Source: Ralstonia pickettii | GTDB taxonomy: Bacteria > Pseudomonadota > Gammaproteobacteria > Burkholderiales > Burkholderiaceae | Direction of reading: 5' to 3' | Assembly (NCBI RefSeq): GCF_016466415.2 | Contig: NZ_CP066771.1 | Coordinates: 1,240,001-1,304,000, forward strand | DNA: 64,000 nt | Shown here: in pieces, positions 61,910 through 64,000 of the stretch | How positions within the stretch are numbered: position 1 is the first letter of the stretch | Layout: each line of letters opens with the position of its first letter | Notes under the pieces: generated by a model | Database searches by the model: none | Told to the model about the DNA's origin: nothing | The model's input: the letters and a program-made list of their open reading frames with translations, nothing else | Position numbers and translations under genes: made by a program

Positions 61910-62830
61910 ATGACATCGATAGCCTCCTCGGCGGACGCTTCCGCTCACCACGAGCCGCAATGGGCGGCTGCACTGTTTATCCTCCTGGGCGCCTCGGTCT
62001 GGGGCATTTCCTGGTATCCGTACCGCCTGCTGGCCGGCTGGGGGCTCGGCAGCATGCTGGCTTCGTCGATGACGGGCGCAGCCGCAGCAGTGCTGGCCGC
62101 CATAGTGCTGCGTCGTCACTTTCCGACGTTTCAATGGTCGTGGCTGATTCCCGCGCTCGGGCTCGCGGCGGGCATCACCAACGCCGGTTTCGTCTGGGGC
62201 ACGGTGCACGGCACGGTCATGCGGGTGCTGCTCTTGTTCTATCTGACGCCCGTCTGGACGGCGCTGCTGGCGCGCCTGTGGCTGCACGAGCGGCTGGGCT
62301 GGCGTGGCGGTGTGCTGCTCGCGCTGGCGCTGTCGGGCGCGGTGATGATGCTGTGGTCGGGCCAGGCCGGCACGCCCTGGCCGGGTTCAGCGGCGGAAGG
62401 GGCGGGGCTGATTGCTGGGCTCGCTTTTGCGTGCAACAACGTGCTGTCCCGCCTGGCGGGGCAGCGTCATCCGACCATGCGCCCGGAGATGCGGACCGTG
62501 GTCGTCTTTACCGGCTGCACGCTGGTGGGGTTTCCGGCTGCGCTGATGCTGGATGGCGTGCGCACGGTGCCGGCGGCTTTCTCGCAGAGCAATACGTGGC
62601 TGCTGCTGGCGGGCATGGCCTGCGTGCTGGTCGGCGGCAATGCGATGGTGCAGCGCGGCCTGCAACGCTTGCCGGCCAATCGTGCGGCGCTGCTGATGCT
62701 GTTCGAAATCGTGGTGGCGGCCGCGTCATCGGCGCTGCTGACGGCGGAACGCCTGTCCCCCCAGGAGATGGCGGGCGGCGCCTGCATCATCCTGGCAGGC
62801 GCGCTGTCGGGGCTGTCCCGGCGCAAGTAG
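61910..62830 (+). CDS. EamA/DMT-family transporter
   Basis: A 306-residue membrane protein with ten predicted hydrophobic segments, in two EamA-like halves: ALFILLGASVWGISWYPYRLL at the start and LLLAGMACVLVGGNAMVQRGL with AALLMLFEIVVAAASSALL in the second half. This family exports metabolites or drugs. The substrate cannot be inferred. It is divergent from dapC with a 141-bp gap. Confidence 0.87.
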   Translation: MTSIASSADASAHHEPQWAAALFILLGASVWGISWYPYRLLAGWGLGSMLASSMTGAAAAVLAAIVLRRHFPTFQWSWLIPALGLAAGITNAGFVWGTVHGTVMRVLLLFYLTPVWTALLARLWLHERLGWRGGVLLALALSGAVMMLWSGQAGTPWPGSAAEGAGLIAGLAFACNNVLSRLAGQRHPTMRPEMRTVVVFTGCTLVGFPAALMLDGVRTVPAAFSQSNTWLLLAGMACVLVGGNAMVQRGLQRLPANRAALLMLFEIVVAAASSALLTAERLSPQEMAGGACIILAGALSGLSRRK

Positions 62831-62863
62831 GCTGCCGGCGTTTCGCAATCCAAGGAGTTGCCG

Positions 62864-63910
62864 ATGTTGCCTCGTTCGATTCTTGCTGCGTTGACGGTTG
62901 CGTTGTCGATTGCTTCCACCGCCGCGTACGCCGCTCCGGCAGAGACCGGCCCCGTGTATGGCCCGCGCCTGGAGGGCTTCGAATACCCCGCTCCGGTCAA
63001 GCTTTTCAAGTTCGAGTCGCAGGGCAATGCACTGGAGATGGCGTACCTTGACGTCGCACCCAGGCAGCCGAACGGCCAGGTGGCGGTGCTGCTGCACGGC
63101 AAGAACTTCTGCGCGGCCACCTGGGAAGGCATGATCGCCGCGCTGACGGGTGCCGGCTACCGCGTGATCGCCCCGGATCAGATCGGCTTTTGCAAATCCA
63201 GCAAGCCGAGCGCATATCAGTTCACGTTCCAGCAACTGGCGAGCAATACGCATGCGCTGCTGGCGTCGCTCGGGATCGAGCAGGCCATCCTGATCGGCCA
63301 CTCGACGGGCGGCATGCTGGCGACGCGCTACGCGCTGATGTATCCGAACGCGGTGTCGCGGCTGGTGATGATCAACCCGATCGGCCTGGAAGACTGGAAG
63401 GCCAAGGGCGTACCGTCCATGACGGTCGACCAGTGGTTCGCGCGTGAGAAGCAAACCACCGCCGAGCGCATCCGCGCCTATGAGCAGTCGACGTACTACG
63501 CCGGGCAATGGCGTACGCAATACGAGCCGTGGGTCCAGATGCTGGCCGGCATGTACCGCGGCCCGGGGCGCGATCTGGTGGCGTGGAATTCCGCACTGCT
63601 GTACGACATGATCTACACGCAGCCCGTCGTCTATGAGTTCGGCCAGTTGCGCCCGTCGACGCTGCTGCTCATCGGCCAGAAAGACACCACCGCCATCGGC
63701 AAGGACACCGCCCCGCCGGAAGCGCGGGCACAGCTGGGGCATTACCCCGAACTTGGCCGTGCAGCCGCCAAGGCTATCCCGCGCGCGACGTTGGTGGAAT
63801 TCCCGGATGCGGGCCATGCGCCACAAATCCAGGATCCTGACGCGCTGCACAATGCGCTGCTCGACTGGCTCGCTGCGCCGGAGCCCTCGCGCACCCGTCG
63901 CCCGGACTGA
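62864..63910 (+). CDS. Secreted alpha/beta hydrolase
   Basis: A 348-residue alpha/beta-fold hydrolase with a signal peptide (about 1-24, LTVALSIASTAAYAAP). Landmarks are VAVLLHGKNFCAATWEGMIAAL (oxyanion-hole region), VIAPDQIGFCKSSKPSAYQF, the nucleophile elbow GHSTGG with Ser147, and a C-terminal FPDAGHAPQIQDP with the catalytic His. The acid is probably the Asp in LIGQKDTTA. Substrate unknown; esters or lipids are possible. ATG 62864 is preceded by AAGGAG (62852-62857); TTG 62858 overlaps that site. The last 90 bases of the window hold no gene I can support. Confidence 0.85.
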   Translation: MLPRSILAALTVALSIASTAAYAAPAETGPVYGPRLEGFEYPAPVKLFKFESQGNALEMAYLDVAPRQPNGQVAVLLHGKNFCAATWEGMIAALTGAGYRVIAPDQIGFCKSSKPSAYQFTFQQLASNTHALLASLGIEQAILIGHSTGGMLATRYALMYPNAVSRLVMINPIGLEDWKAKGVPSMTVDQWFAREKQTTAERIRAYEQSTYYAGQWRTQYEPWVQMLAGMYRGPGRDLVAWNSALLYDMIYTQPVVYEFGQLRPSTLLLIGQKDTTAIGKDTAPPEARAQLGHYPELGRAAAKAIPRATLVEFPDAGHAPQIQDPDALHNALLDWLAAPEPSRTRRPD

Positions 63911-64000
63911 CGCCGATTGTCATGAACGTGAAACTGCTTACAAATCCGCAGCAATTTGGCCTCCCGTACTGCAAATTTCGTCCATTTTTGTAGCGATTTG

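Noticed and set aside
60569-62287. DapC extended to 572 codons
   Set aside because: The extra N-terminal residues overlap the divergent EamA gene and have no family similarity. The family length fits a start at GTG 61768.
63742-63974. Small minus-strand frames at the window's right edge
   Set aside because: They are opposite the end of the secreted hydrolase gene with no ribosome site, and no recognisable product.

Overview
The window is a GC-rich, densely coding bacterial chromosome segment with about 66 protein genes and no rRNA, tRNA, CRISPR array or transposase that I could see. Gene content and style fit a betaproteobacterium of the Burkholderiales, most likely Ralstonia. The supporting signs are a polyhydroxybutyrate oligomer hydrolase, a sbp-ssu-cysTWA-cysB sulfur block, a dapC-dapD-dapE cluster and many strong GC third-position codons. 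The genus is inferred from remembered gene families and was not searched.

Layout. 0-7 kb: end of molybdopterin genes (moeA-moaD-moaE), crcB, a hydroxybutyrate oligomer hydrolase, and clpB behind a sigma-32-like promoter. 6.6-7.6 kb: non-coding, holding two facing copies of a roughly 240-bp structured repeat and a 21-bp minisatellite. 7.6-20.4 kb: one long sulfur-scavenging region. It holds a sulfate-binding protein, the FMN reductase/monooxygenase and ABC importer for sulfonates with two substrate-binding paralogues, a small molybdate-binding-type protein, a degenerate EAL protein, a small hydrolase, the sulfate permease cysTWA and a CysB-type regulator. 20.5-25.7 kb: a 2TM protein with a LytS/LytTR-type two-component pair, a thiamine-diphosphate enzyme, rraA and a gamma-glutamylcyclotransferase-fold protein. 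25.7-26.3 kb: an isolated locus resembling phage C4 antisense-RNA control of a translationally coupled small gene.

26.3-32.3 kb: the glyoxylate bypass, with aceA and aceB flanking a universal stress protein, a LysR regulator and an L-2-haloacid dehalogenase. 32.4-45.7 kb: housekeeping genes including an MFS exporter, acyl-CoA-binding protein, tsaB-rimI-uracil DNA glycosylase, lplT, alr, radA, dsbB, a CoA-transferase and an ABC-F protein. 45.9-55.2 kb: a peptide-utilisation cluster made of an RpiR/MurR-type regulator, isoaspartyl peptidase, a GsiABCD-type importer, and P1 and M55 aminopeptidases.

55.2-56.2 kb: a third copy of the structured repeat, a lipoprotein with a peritrophin-A-like (chitin-binding type 2) cysteine pattern, and a second 21-bp-period repeat tract. 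56.2-61.8 kb: the minus-strand dapC-dapD-orf-arsC-like-dapE-CYTH-prmB cluster for lysine/diaminopimelate synthesis and associated functions. 61.9-63.9 kb: an EamA transporter and a secreted alpha/beta hydrolase.

The most interesting items are the C4-like RNA switch at 25.7-26.3 kb, the repeat family whose stems vary between copies but stay self-complementary, the CBM14-like bacterial lipoprotein, the peptide cluster under a sugar-phosphate-type regulator, and a degenerate EAL protein inside a sulfonate operon.
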